The position numbers were made by a program, and so were the translations under genes. The notes beneath the pieces are model-generated. The model was given only the letters and a program-made list of their open reading frames with translations. It was not told the DNA's origin and searched no databases. From the NCBI RefSeq assembly GCF_029210485.1, contig NZ_JARGET010000011.1, forward strand, positions 186,001 to 250,000: a stretch of DNA of 64,000 bases, given 5' to 3'. This document shows positions 54,683-62,986 of this stretch, in pieces. How positions within the stretch are numbered: position 1 is the first letter of the stretch; every line of letters starts with the position of its first letter. The DNA comes from Hoeflea sp. YIM 152468 (GTDB lineage: Bacteria > Pseudomonadota > Alphaproteobacteria > Rhizobiales > Rhizobiaceae).

Positions 54683-56302
54683 ATGAAATACGCTTTCGAA
54701 ACAATCGCCGTGGGTATAGGCGCCTTTCTGGCGTTGCTCGGCGTGGCTTTCGCCAAGGACGATCAGTTCCAGGCCCATATGTGGGTCTTGTTCATTGTCC
54801 TGCTCGCAGGAACCGTGCTGTTGCTGCGACGGTTAAATTTTTCGCCGGTCACCGCTCAGACGGCTGACGACAAGTCCGGCTATTTTGATGAGGTGGTGCG
54901 CTACGGTATCATCGCCACCACCATCTGGGGGATCGTCGGATTTCTGGTCGGCGTCATTGTCGCCTTCCAGTTGGCCTATCCGGATCTCAACATTGAGCCC
55001 TGGTTCAATTTCGGCCGCACCCGTCCGCTGCACACGTCGGCGGTGGTCTTCGCTTTCGGCGGCAACGCGCTGATCGCCACCTCGCTCTATGTGGTTCAGC
55101 GCACCTCGCGCGCGCGGCTGTTTGGCGGCGATCTGGCCTGGTTCGTGTTCTGGGGCTATCAGCTTTTCATCGTCATGGCGGCAACCGGCTATCTGCTGGG
55201 CATCACCCAAAGCCGCGAATATGCCGAGCCTGAATGGTATGTCGACATCTGGCTGACCCTGGTCTGGGTGGCCTATCTGGTGGTCTTCATGGGAACGATC
55301 GTCAGGCGCAAGGAGCCGCATATCTATGTGGCGAACTGGTTCTACCTGGCCTTCATCATCACCATTGCCATGCTGCACATCGTCAACAATCTGGCGGTGC
55401 CGGTGTCGTTCCTCGGGTCCAAGAGCTACTCGCTGTTCTCCGGTGTTCAGGATGCGCTGACCCAATGGTGGTATGGGCACAACGCGGTCGGGTTCTTCCT
55501 CACCGCCGGCTTTCTGGGCATGATGTACTACTTCATTCCCAAGCAGGCCAACCGCCCGGTTTATTCCTACCGGTTGTCGATCATCCATTTCTGGTCGTTG
55601 ATCTTCCTCTATATCTGGGCCGGTCCGCACCATCTGCACTACACGGCGCTGCCCGACTGGGCACAGACGCTGGGCATGGTGTTCTCGATCATGCTGTGGA
55701 TGCCGTCCTGGGGCGGGATGATCAACGGCCTGATGACGCTGTCTGGGGCCTGGGACAAGATCCGCACCGATCCGATCATCCGGATGATGGTGATCGCTGT
55801 CGCCTTCTACGGCATGTCGACCTTCGAGGGGCCGATGATGTCGATCAAGGCGGTCAATTCACTGAGCCACTACACCGACTGGACCATTGGCCATGTGCAT
55901 TCCGGTGCGCTCGGCTGGGTCGGCATGATCACCTTCGGCGCGGTCTATTATCTGGTGCCGAAGCTGTGGAACCGTCCGCGGCTCTACTCGATGCGTCTGG
56001 TCAACTGGCACTTCTGGCTCGCCACACTGGGCATCGTTGTCTACGCCGCGGTGCTGTGGGTGGCCGGAATCCAGCAGGGCCTGATGTGGCGTGAATATGA
56101 TGATCAGGGCTTCCTGGTGTTCTCCTTCGCCGAATCGGTGGCAGCGATGTTCCCCTACTACCTGCTGCGCGCCATTGGCGGGCTGATGTATCTGGCCGGC
56201 GGCATCATCATGGGATGGAACGTTCTGATGACCATTCTCGGTCACGAACGCGACGAAGTCCCGATCCCGGGCAGCGAACCTGTCCTGCAGCCGGCAGAGT
56301 AA
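54683..56302 (+). CDS. ccoN: cbb3-type cytochrome c oxidase subunit I
   Basis: CcoN is the catalytic subunit of the high-affinity cbb3 oxidase, with heme b and the heme b3-CuB centre in the inner membrane. The 539-residue product has about 14 hydrophobic segments. Metal-ligand regions are [35 protein letters not shown] (CuB His and crosslinked Tyr), [15 protein letters not shown] and [17 protein letters not shown] 54683 follows GGGGGA. It begins ccoNOQP and probably depends on the upstream FixK-type box for low-oxygen expression. Confidence 0.97.
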   Translation: MKYAFETIAVGIGAFLALLGVAFAKDDQFQAHMWVLFIVLLAGTVLLLRRLNFSPVTAQTADDKSGYFDEVVRYGIIATTIWGIVGFLVGVIVAFQLAYPDLNIEPWFNFGRTRPLHTSAVVFAFGGNALIATSLYVVQRTSRARLFGGDLAWFVFWGYQLFIVMAATGYLLGITQSREYAEPEWYVDIWLTLVWVAYLVVFMGTIVRRKEPHIYVANWFYLAFIITIAMLHIVNNLAVPVSFLGSKSYSLFSGVQDALTQWWYGHNAVGFFLTAGFLGMMYYFIPKQANRPVYSYRLSIIHFWSLIFLYIWAGPHHLHYTALPDWAQTLGMVFSIMLWMPSWGGMINGLMTLSGAWDKIRTDPIIRMMVIAVAFYGMSTFEGPMMSIKAVNSLSHYTDWTIGHVHSGALGWVGMITFGAVYYLVPKLWNRPRLYSMRLVNWHFWLATLGIVVYAAVLWVAGIQQGLMWREYDDQGFLVFSFAESVAAMFPYYLLRAIGGLMYLAGGIIMGWNVLMTILGHERDEVPIPGSEPVLQPAE

Positions 56303-56314
56303 GGAGATCACACC

Positions 56315-57046
56315 ATGTCACTGTTGAACAAACACGGCATCATCGAGCGCAATGCGACGCTGCTTTTTGTCGGCTCACTTGTGGTTGTCAGCATCGGCGG
56401 AATCGTCGAGATCACGCCGCTGTTCTATCTCGAAAACACCATCGAGAAAGTCGAGGGGATGCGTCCCTACTCGCCGCTGGAACTGGCCGGCCGCGACATC
56501 TATATCCGCGAAGGCTGCTACACATGTCACAGCCAGATGATCCGTCCGTTCCGCGACGAGGTCGAACGCTATGGCCATTACAGCCTTGCAGCGGAATCGA
56601 TGTACGACCATCCGTTCCAATGGGGGTCGAAGCGGACCGGGCCGGATCTCGCCCGTGTCGGCAACCGCTACTCGAACGAATGGCATGTCGACCATCTCAT
56701 CGAGCCGCGCTCGGTGGTGCCTGAATCGATCATGCCGAGCTATGCCTTCCTGGCGACCACGCCGCTCAAGGTGGCCAACGTGACGGCGCATCTGCAAGCC
56801 AACCGCGCCGTCGGCGTGCCTTACACCGACGACATGATCGCCAATGCCCAGGCTGACCTGTTGGCCCAAGCCGATCCCGAGGCGGACACCTCGGGCCTCG
56901 AGGAGCGCTACCCGAAGGTCAGAATTGGCGATTTCGATGGCGATCCCGCAGTGGTCACCGAAATGGACGCGCTGGTGTCCTATCTGCAGATGCTCGGCAC
57001 GCTGGTCGATTTTTCGACCTATGACGAAGCGTCCGGCTACCGTTAA
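56315..57046 (+). CDS. ccoO: cbb3-type cytochrome c oxidase subunit II
   Basis: CcoO is the membrane-anchored monoheme cytochrome c of the cbb3 oxidase. The 243-residue product has one N-terminal membrane helix (about 13-33), the [19 protein letters not shown] segment with heme ligands Cys68, Cys71 and His72, and [14 protein letters not shown]. The distal Met candidate lies in [17 protein letters not shown] precedes the ATG. It is 12 bp after ccoN. Confidence 0.97.
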   Translation: MSLLNKHGIIERNATLLFVGSLVVVSIGGIVEITPLFYLENTIEKVEGMRPYSPLELAGRDIYIREGCYTCHSQMIRPFRDEVERYGHYSLAAESMYDHPFQWGSKRTGPDLARVGNRYSNEWHVDHLIEPRSVVPESIMPSYAFLATTPLKVANVTAHLQANRAVGVPYTDDMIANAQADLLAQADPEADTSGLEERYPKVRIGDFDGDPAVVTEMDALVSYLQMLGTLVDFSTYDEASGYR

Positions 57047-57057
57047 GGGGTGAGGCG

Positions 57058-57210
57058 ATGGAACTCTACACAGCAATGCGCCAATTCGCCGACAGCTGGG
57101 GGCTGGTTTACCTGGTTGTCGTGTTCGTTGGCATGGTGCTCTTCCTGCTCCGGCCCGGGGCCAAGAAAGCCGCCGACGACGCAGCGCAAATTCCGTTGAA
57201 GGAGGACTGA
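57058..57210 (+). CDS. ccoQ: cbb3-type cytochrome c oxidase subunit IV
   Basis: A 50-residue single-span membrane protein located between ccoO and ccoP. The hydrophobic helix GLVYLVVVFVGMVLFLLRPG is followed by a charged tail (AKKAADDAAQIPLKED). CcoQ helps keep the assembled oxidase stable. Position, size and RPG motif after the helix are typical. Its stop is 3 nt before the ccoP start. Confidence 0.92.
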   Translation: MELYTAMRQFADSWGLVYLVVVFVGMVLFLLRPGAKKAADDAAQIPLKED

Positions 57211-57213
57211 GAC

Positions 57214-58077
57214 TTGTCCGAAGAACACATCGATGAAGTGTCCGGGGTCAAGACCACCGGCCATGAATGGGACGGGATCCGCGAGCTGGACAATCCGATG
57301 CCGCGCTGGTGGTTGTGGACATTCTACCTCTGCATTATCTGGGCCATCGGCTATGCCATTGCCTATCCGGCTATTCCGCTGATCAACAGCGCCACGCCCG
57401 GTCTGCTGGGCTATTCGAGCCGTGCCGATGTGGCTGCGGACTTGGCGCAGGCCAAGGTGGCGCAGGGGGCTCTGCTCGAAAAGATCGCTGCCACTCCGGT
57501 CGAAGACATCGCGTCGGATCAGGAATTGCTGCAGTTTGCCATCGCCGGCGGGGAATCAGCCTTCAAGGTCAATTGCGCCCAGTGCCACGGATCCGGCGCC
57601 GCCGGCTCGGCCGGTTACCCCAATCTCAATGATGATGACTGGCTGTGGGGCGGCACCATCGACCAGATCTATCTCTCGATTGCCCATGGCATCCGCGATG
57701 AGACCGACGACAACACGCGCGTCTCCGAGATGCCGGCGTTTGCCGACATCCTCGAACCCCGGCAGATCAACGAGGTCGCTGCCTATGTCATCAGCCTCAG
57801 CGACACGCCATCCGACGCGGCCCTGGTCGAACCCGGCGCCGAAGTCTATGCGGAAAATTGCGCTGCCTGCCATGGCGATGATGGCGAAGGCGTGATCGAT
57901 TTCGGTGCGCCGCGGCTGTCGGACGGGATCTGGCTCATGGGGTCGAGCGAAGCGCAGATCGTTGCGCAGGTGCGCGCGCCCAAGCACGGCGTCATGCCGG
58001 CCTGGCTGGGTCGCCTCGGCGAGCCGGTGATCAAGCAACTGGCGGTCTATGTGCACACGCTGGGCGGTGGGCAGTGA
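57214..58077 (+). CDS. ccoP: cbb3-type cytochrome c oxidase diheme subunit III
   Basis: CcoP brings electrons from soluble cytochromes to CcoO/CcoN. The 287-residue product has a membrane helix (about 31-56). Its two heme motifs are CAQCHG at 121-126 and CAACHG at 216-221, with Met ligands in VSEMPAFAD and HGVMPAWLG. The start is a TTG at 57214 with GGAGG 8 nt upstream; homologues also start with a short acidic segment before TTGHEWDGI. It ends the ccoNOQP operon and is followed by a strong terminator. Confidence 0.96.
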   Translation: MSEEHIDEVSGVKTTGHEWDGIRELDNPMPRWWLWTFYLCIIWAIGYAIAYPAIPLINSATPGLLGYSSRADVAADLAQAKVAQGALLEKIAATPVEDIASDQELLQFAIAGGESAFKVNCAQCHGSGAAGSAGYPNLNDDDWLWGGTIDQIYLSIAHGIRDETDDNTRVSEMPAFADILEPRQINEVAAYVISLSDTPSDAALVEPGAEVYAENCAACHGDDGEGVIDFGAPRLSDGIWLMGSSEAQIVAQVRAPKHGVMPAWLGRLGEPVIKQLAVYVHTLGGGQ

Positions 58078-58120
58078 GACCGGACTGACCGCGAGATCGA
58101 GGGACAACCGACCGCAAGAC

Positions 58121-58154
58121 AAAAACCCGCCGGATGGCCGTCCGGCGGGTTTTT
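58121..58154 (+). terminator. Rho-independent terminator after ccoP
   Basis: A 14-bp perfect stem, AAAAACCCGCCGGA (58121-58134) with TCCGGCGGGTTTTT (58141-58154), and a 6-nt loop. The T-run on the plus strand follows the GC core directly. It is placed 44 nt after the ccoP stop. Because of the A-run on the left arm it can also end minus-strand transcripts from the secreted-protein operon that points toward it. Confidence 0.92.
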
Positions 58155-58296
58155 CAATGGAGAACAGGGCGAACAATCGACGGCAGACCGTCGGGTGCGG
58201 GCATGACTGATCCTGCAACTGCCGGCTGCTTGCAGGCGGATCATTCAGGGCTTGCCCTGGTCATACAGGTCCCAATGCAGGTCGCGTTGCGTTTGT

Positions 58297-58899
58297 TCAA
58301 GGGAGCGGAATACCGCCTCTTTTAACTACTTGCTTTAGCTCGAAGCGGGCATTCAACGGCATGATGTCATTTGGATTGTGGCTGATGTCAGAGCTCTGCT
58401 GACCTGACATCTCACCCTTGGCCGTCGCGATGATCGCCAAGGTGTCGTCCGCGAGCCTGGTCACGCTCTCAACCTGGAAACTGCCATTGGTCAAGGCGTA
58501 GTAGACATCCGAGTCGCTGTCAGCCGGATGGTAGGCGAGGGTTGCCGCGGGATCGGCCTTGAGCTCAAGCGTGACAGGATCGAGGGAAAACTCGACCCGC
58601 ATTTCGGGCTGTCCGAATTTCGGCGACACCGTGTCACGCGTGGTCACCGTGACAAACACATCGTCGGGAGAGATGTTCACGCCGCCCATCACCATCGGCT
58701 TCAGGATCAACCAGCTTGCCGTATGCACCTGACGGGTCGCATCACCGGGGACGGTATTCCAGGTGGTGTAGTGGGTCACCTCCTGCGCCCCGAGCGTCAT
58801 CGTGATTACACCGGTTTCCTGATAGGCAGGCACCCCCTGCGCCATTGCGGCACTGGCGATACTACTGGCCACAATCAGGCCGAATGTGAGGTTCTTCAT
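58297..58899 (-). CDS. Secreted protein of unknown function, 200 aa (third gene of the operon)
   Basis: A periplasmic or secreted protein with a signal peptide (MKNLTFGLIVASSIASAAMA, cut near residue 20). The mature part is rich in Thr/Val and likely beta-sheet: ITMTLGAQEVTHYTTWNTVP, FVTVTTRDTVSPKF, and MRVEFSLDPVTLELKA. There are no Cys in the mature part and no known motif. It is 15 nt after the 163-residue gene and is probably the last in a three-gene unit. Function unknown. Confidence 0.65.
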   Translation of the reverse strand: MKNLTFGLIVASSIASAAMAQGVPAYQETGVITMTLGAQEVTHYTTWNTVPGDATRQVHTASWLILKPMVMGGVNISPDDVFVTVTTRDTVSPKFGQPEMRVEFSLDPVTLELKADPAATLAYHPADSDSDVYYALTNGSFQVESVTRLADDTLAIIATAKGEMSGQQSSDISHNPNDIMPLNARFELKQVVKRGGIPLP

Positions 58900-58914
58900 G
58901 GTGTTACCTTCAGG

Positions 58915-59406
58915 TTATGTGTTGCAGTCGATACGCAGGCTGGCGCTGGCGTCCACCGGTTCGCTCTGCCCGTCGACAAGGTTGAGGCCTGTCACCGAAA
59001 CAATACCGTCCGCCACGTCGACCTCGAAAGCAGCCGAGACATACTGGCCCGCCTGAAGTTTCCGGCCTGCCGACTGATAGGGCTCGTCCACCCCGAGTTC
59101 GATCGTCATCTCGTTCGCGGTGGATGAAAAATCAAAATAGAAGCTCTCACCATCCGGCGTCAGGCCCGGCCCCTGAACTTCGATATCCGGGACGCCATCC
59201 TCCATATGGATAATGCAGGTGACCGGCGTGAACGCGTAAGTCGCGGTGGAAGTCTTGAGAACACCAGGGCTGGTGCTAACGGCATCAGGTGTGCCGACTT
59301 TGGCCGCCTCTGCGAGGGAAACATGGGGCGTTACCATCAGGATGCAGGCGGCGAGGGCGCCGGCGAGGAGCGGCGCCAATGCCTTCGGGAAATGATTGCA
59401 TGTCAT
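58915..59406 (-). CDS. Secreted protein of unknown function, 163 aa (second gene of the operon)
   Basis: Signal peptide at the N-terminus (hydrophobic ALAPLLAGALAACILMVT, cleavage near HVSLAEA, residue 35). The mature domain looks like a beta-sandwich: TATYAFTPVTCIIHMEDG, FYFDFSSTANEMTIELGV, and a C-terminal SLRIDCNT. The two mature Cys (near residue 64 and at the C-terminus) could form one disulfide. It has no lipobox and no recognised domain. It lies 19 nt after the SH3b-like gene. Confidence 0.65.
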   Translation of the reverse strand: MTCNHFPKALAPLLAGALAACILMVTPHVSLAEAAKVGTPDAVSTSPGVLKTSTATYAFTPVTCIIHMEDGVPDIEVQGPGLTPDGESFYFDFSSTANEMTIELGVDEPYQSAGRKLQAGQYVSAAFEVDVADGIVSVTGLNLVDGQSEPVDASASLRIDCNT

Positions 59407-59425
59407 GTCTTAATTCTCCGGCATG

Positions 59426-60265
59426 TTAAGGGTAGGACCAGCCGTCATGTTCGACTTTGAAGATCCGGGAGGGAGCGCCAGGCTTGGTTGGGTCGGCGCG
59501 CACGTAAAATACGGCGCGCTGCGGCTGGCCAAAGTTGGTGAAGTCGACATTGATCGTCACCATGCCGCGGAACATCGGCCGATCAGGGTCGGGTGTCGGC
59601 GATTGGACCAAACCGTCAAAATCCTGTGCCCCGAACAGGGGATGCGCCTGAACCTTCCCGGACTTGAGCCAGGCGACAATCTCGTCGGTGAAATACATGG
59701 ACGAATTCACCGGGTCCAAAGGCCCGGGTCCGCCTGCGGCATCGGTCTCGATCTGGTGATAATAGAGCATTTCCACGAGAACGCGTGCATCCTCCACAAC
59801 GTCGTCGAATCCGTCCTCATCTTTTTGCGGCGCATTGTCCTGCGCCGCGTTGTCGCCCTGCGACGGCGCTTGGGCTCGGACCTCGCCTGATTGATCGGGT
59901 GTGATGAAACGTTGTGCCACCCAGCCGGCCCTGTCCATTGCTGCGGTCCGCATCAGGCACCAGCGCTGCGGCAGGGCCGCGATCTGGGCCTGGGTCAATG
60001 CAGTGTAATGGCCGGCATTGTAGAAGGGCACGCAGGTGATCTGCTGCAGATTGCGCTCGTTATGGGCAAATTGCTCGATCACCGGGTAATTGGTTCCCGG
60101 TCCCATCCGCACGTTGAGAGTGTCATCGGATGCAATTCCGGTGACCCGCCAGGCATCAGGACCGTGGCCGTCAATCTCGGCAAGTGCCGAGGTGGCAAAG
60201 ACCAGTGTCATTACAGCCGCGAGCGAATACCTTACCTTGGGCGGCCAGCATTCATTTTTTGCCAT
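59426..60265 (-). CDS. Secreted SH3b-like protein, 279 aa (first gene of the operon)
   Basis: Signal peptide (VRYSLAAVMTLVFATSALA, cut near residue 29). The first domain (about 35-125) looks like a bacterial SH3: WRVTGIASDDTLNVRMGPGT near the start, then NERNLQQITCVPF and RAGWVAQRFITP. Such domains bind peptidoglycan or peptides. A charged linker (AQAPSQGDNAAQDNAPQ) leads to a C-terminal domain with YYHQIETDAAGGPGPLDPVN and FRGMVTINVDFTNFGQPQ, resembling DUF3828-type periplasmic domains. AGGAAAAGGA precedes the ATG. Role unknown. Confidence 0.7.
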   Translation of the reverse strand: MAKNECWPPKVRYSLAAVMTLVFATSALAEIDGHGPDAWRVTGIASDDTLNVRMGPGTNYPVIEQFAHNERNLQQITCVPFYNAGHYTALTQAQIAALPQRWCLMRTAAMDRAGWVAQRFITPDQSGEVRAQAPSQGDNAAQDNAPQKDEDGFDDVVEDARVLVEMLYYHQIETDAAGGPGPLDPVNSSMYFTDEIVAWLKSGKVQAHPLFGAQDFDGLVQSPTPDPDRPMFRGMVTINVDFTNFGQPQRAVFYVRADPTKPGAPSRIFKVEHDGWSYP

Positions 60266-60668
60266 CGTCCTTTTCCTCCACAGTTTGATAACGTCGTGAC
60301 TACGGCATCTCGTGCTAAGACAGCGCAGATCGCGGTTTTTTGGTGCGGCTTCATTTTAGAGGTTCTGTCGCTCTGCAATACGGCGACGAAGCTGATATTT
60401 CTTGGTAAAGGTTCTAATCTTTGAAGCAGGTATGCAAAATTTGACCAAGTAGTCAATCTTGAGGTCGGTTGTCCCGGGTCGCCTCACATCATCCGCTTGA
60501 GGGGCGGCCGCCACATCTTGAAAAGGCGGTAGACGACAGCTCTGAAACGCTATTCAGATTGGTTTTGGCGGGTTGCTGATCAGGCATCCATTGGTCGAAA
60601 AACCATCCGTTCTAAGACCCCCGTTTTGCTGAGAATCTCAGCGCCCGCTCCTGTCGCTCAGCCTTTGC
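60266..60668. other. Intergenic region upstream of the secreted-protein operon
   Basis: About 400 bp without a gene. It contains the promoter for the minus-strand operon. An inverted repeat, TTGAC (60441-60445) and GTCAA (60452-60456) with a 6-bp gap, resembles an FNR box but has two extra spacer bases. The rest is mixed composition with a GC-rich patch at 60495-60520. No RNA gene seen. Confidence 0.4.
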
Positions 60669-61484
60669 CTATTCCACCGCAAATGTCAGCGAAGCCCAGT
60701 AGCTTTGCCAGTCGGCATTGCGACCCGCCGGCGCTTCGGTCATGTGCACGCTTGCGGCCAGATAGGTGCCTTCGGCCGCGAGGGTGAAGCGGGCGAGGCC
60801 GGAGGCGTCGGTGCGCGCGAGGGTGCGCGTCGCGTCGTCGCCTGTTTTGCCACGGTGGAACAGCGCCACTTGCGTGTCGGCCAGGGGCTGGCCGTCCCAC
60901 AGCAGGGTGAAACCCATCTGCGCTCCCGGCGCCAGCGCTTGCGGCCTCTCATCTGCGACCAGTTCCAGCCGCATGCCGGTGGCGCGATCGAGATCGCCGG
61001 TTTCGCCGCCGACGGACACAAGCGTCTTGGCGCAGCGGGTGTAGAGTTCCCGGATATCGTCGCGCGGCAGGCCACGGACGTCGTGGTGGGCGGCAATCCG
61101 GTTCAAGCCTTCATAGTCGAGATATGCGGCAAATTTCTCCCAGTCCCGGAACCGGATCCGCTCGGCAACCGAGACATAGGTGACGATGTTGAGCCCTTCC
61201 GTGCGGGGCACCAGCTGCAGCGCCGGAAGGTCTCCGGTGGTGCCGGTGACCTCGCTTTCGCCGAGCCTGTCATGGTGCTTGAAGGCGGAAAACCGGGCCG
61301 GAATGAAGGGGAAGGCGTCGCCCTTGAAATCCTGCCCGACACGGATGTCGGCCTTGATCGGAAAGTCTGCCGCAACCGAAAAGGCCTGGGGTTCAAGCCA
61401 GAATTCATGGGCCTGGACTGGACTTGCCGCCATCACCAGTCCAGTTAATGCCAATGCCGTCGCCAGGCTTTGTGCTTGTCCCAT
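60669..61484 (-). CDS. Periplasmic DUF4198 protein (metal-uptake-associated)
   Basis: A 271-residue exported protein with a signal peptide ending near SPVQAHEFWLEP, where the mature N-terminus AHEFW is the DUF4198 signature. The mature protein has His-containing motifs (FKHHDRLGE, IAAHHDVRGLP) and a carboxypeptidase-regulatory-like beta domain at the end (ARTDASGLARFTLAAEGTYL). The family is found beside nickel/cobalt-type permeases and is thought to bind metal or aid its import. Its start is only 23 bp from the divergent HupE/UreJ-like gene. Confidence 0.82.
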   Translation of the reverse strand: MGQAQSLATALALTGLVMAASPVQAHEFWLEPQAFSVAADFPIKADIRVGQDFKGDAFPFIPARFSAFKHHDRLGESEVTGTTGDLPALQLVPRTEGLNIVTYVSVAERIRFRDWEKFAAYLDYEGLNRIAAHHDVRGLPRDDIRELYTRCAKTLVSVGGETGDLDRATGMRLELVADERPQALAPGAQMGFTLLWDGQPLADTQVALFHRGKTGDDATRTLARTDASGLARFTLAAEGTYLAASVHMTEAPAGRNADWQSYWASLTFAVE

Positions 61485-61507
61485 GATTTTTCTCCAAAGC
61501 GGTTCTC

Positions 61508-62668
61508 ATGATGAATCTGTCCTCCCGTGCGATAAATCAAGTGCTTGCCGGCCTGCTTCTGGTGCTGGTGTTGCTGGCGTCAACCCTGGCAAGCGTCCGC
61601 GCGCACGAGATCCGGCCGGCGATCGCCGATCTGGTTTTTTCCGGAGACGGCAGCGTCCGGCTCGAGATGTCGCTGATCCTGGAGGCGGCGCTGGCGGAAA
61701 TCGGCACCGAGCACGGCGACACCGATGACAGCCCCAATGCCCAGCTCTATGACCAGCTGCGGTTGCTGGACGAGACCGCATTGGCGGCGGAATTCGAACG
61801 GTTCCAGCCGCGATTTCTTGACGGAGTCAGGCTTCTATCCGGGCACAGCCCGATTCCGCTGGAGATCGTCTCGATCGATCTCGACCCGGTCGGCGACACC
61901 GACTTCGCGCGCCTGAGCCGGCTGACACTGAAAGGTCCATTGCCGGCCGACGCCACAGCCGTGGTGTTTTCCTTCGATCCGGCCTTCGGCCCCAGCGTCA
62001 TCCGGGTGCCCGATGCCGGTGGCGATTACAGCTACTCGGCCTATCTCGGCAATGGCGGTCCGAGCGAAGCGATCCCGGTCGAGGGTGGCTTGACCATGAG
62101 TGCGGGGCAGGTGTTTGCCGATTACATCGGCATCGGCTTTACCCACATCGTGCCCAAGGGACTGGATCACATCCTGTTTGTGGTCGGGCTGTTTCTGCTG
62201 TCGCCGCGGTTCAAGCCGCTTTTGGTGCAGATCACCGCGTTTACGGTGGCGCATTCGGTGACGCTGGCAATGGCGATGCTCGGGGTGATTTCGCTGCCCG
62301 CCAGCATTGTCGAACCGCTGATCGCCGCCTCGATTGTCTTCATTGCGGTGGAGAACCTGATGACCAGCCGGCTCAGCCCGTGGCGGCCGTTCGTGGTGTT
62401 TGGGTTTGGATTGCTGCATGGGCTGGGGTTTGCCGGGGTGCTGACCGAAATCGGCCTGTCGCCGGCCCATTTTCTAAGCGGGCTGATCGCCTTCAATGTC
62501 GGCGTCGAGGCAGGGCAGCTGGCGGTGGTCGCCGCCTGTTACGCGCTGTTCGGGGCCTGGTTCTCGGACAAGAGCTGGTATCGGGCGCGGATCACCATGC
62601 CGCTGTCGCTGCTCATTGCAGCGGTGGCCGTGTGGTGGTTTGCCGAGCGCGTCGGCTGGATTGGCTGA
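61508..62668 (+). CDS. HupE/UreJ-family (HupE_UreJ_2) membrane protein
   Basis: A 386-residue protein. It has a signal peptide (about 1-32, ending VRAHEIRPA), a periplasmic N-terminal domain to about residue 195, and then six or seven membrane segments. The HupE/UreJ motif GFTHIVPKGLDHILFVVGLFLL carries the His/Asp-His metal-ligand pattern, and VAHSVTLAMAMLG and GLLHGLGFAGVL add further His. Related proteins import nickel (or possibly cobalt). No hydrogenase or urease genes are in the window. ATG 61508 has only a weak ribosome-binding site but keeps the signal peptide. Confidence 0.82.
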   Translation: MMNLSSRAINQVLAGLLLVLVLLASTLASVRAHEIRPAIADLVFSGDGSVRLEMSLILEAALAEIGTEHGDTDDSPNAQLYDQLRLLDETALAAEFERFQPRFLDGVRLLSGHSPIPLEIVSIDLDPVGDTDFARLSRLTLKGPLPADATAVVFSFDPAFGPSVIRVPDAGGDYSYSAYLGNGGPSEAIPVEGGLTMSAGQVFADYIGIGFTHIVPKGLDHILFVVGLFLLSPRFKPLLVQITAFTVAHSVTLAMAMLGVISLPASIVEPLIAASIVFIAVENLMTSRLSPWRPFVVFGFGLLHGLGFAGVLTEIGLSPAHFLSGLIAFNVGVEAGQLAVVAACYALFGAWFSDKSWYRARITMPLSLLIAAVAVWWFAERVGWIG

Positions 62669-62986
62669 AACAGCGCCCATGGTTTGATGACGAAGGGGCG
62701 CGCCTGTGCCGGAGCCTTGGCCGCGACCGTGAGCCTGGTGTTCGGGCGGCCCGGTTTGACCAGCCGCCTCTGCGGCCGCTTCGCCCGATTTGAGGGGCCG
62801 GTTTCGCGATTGCGATGTTTAGCCGCGACTGCCGGGACGAAGAAAATATGCTAGTGCTTTCCAGGCCGTCCGGAACTCGCGCGGTGCGAGTGCGGACGGC
62901 GAGATTGGCCGCGGGGCCTTGATCTTGATCAAGGCATTTGTGGCAAGGCGCAGGCATCGTGCAGCGCACATCAATGGTACCCCATC
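62669..62986. other. Intergenic region upstream of ccoG
   Basis: No intact gene is visible. The region holds the ccoG promoter, with a perfect FixK/FNR-type palindrome at 62919-62932. The left part (62690-62800) is GC-rich and has no clear feature; short open frames there are shadows. Confidence 0.5.
62919..62932. promoter_or_regulatory. FixK/FNR box upstream of ccoG
   Basis: TTGATCTTGATCAA matches the FNR/FixK consensus TTGAT-N4-ATCAA exactly and is flanked by C/G (CTTGAT...ATCAAG) as in rhizobial FixK sites. Its centre lies about 61 bp before the ccoG ATG, as expected for a class II site centred near -41.5. It gives ccoG its own low-oxygen promoter, needed because the gene is separated from ccoP by 4.9 kb. 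Confidence 0.88.
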
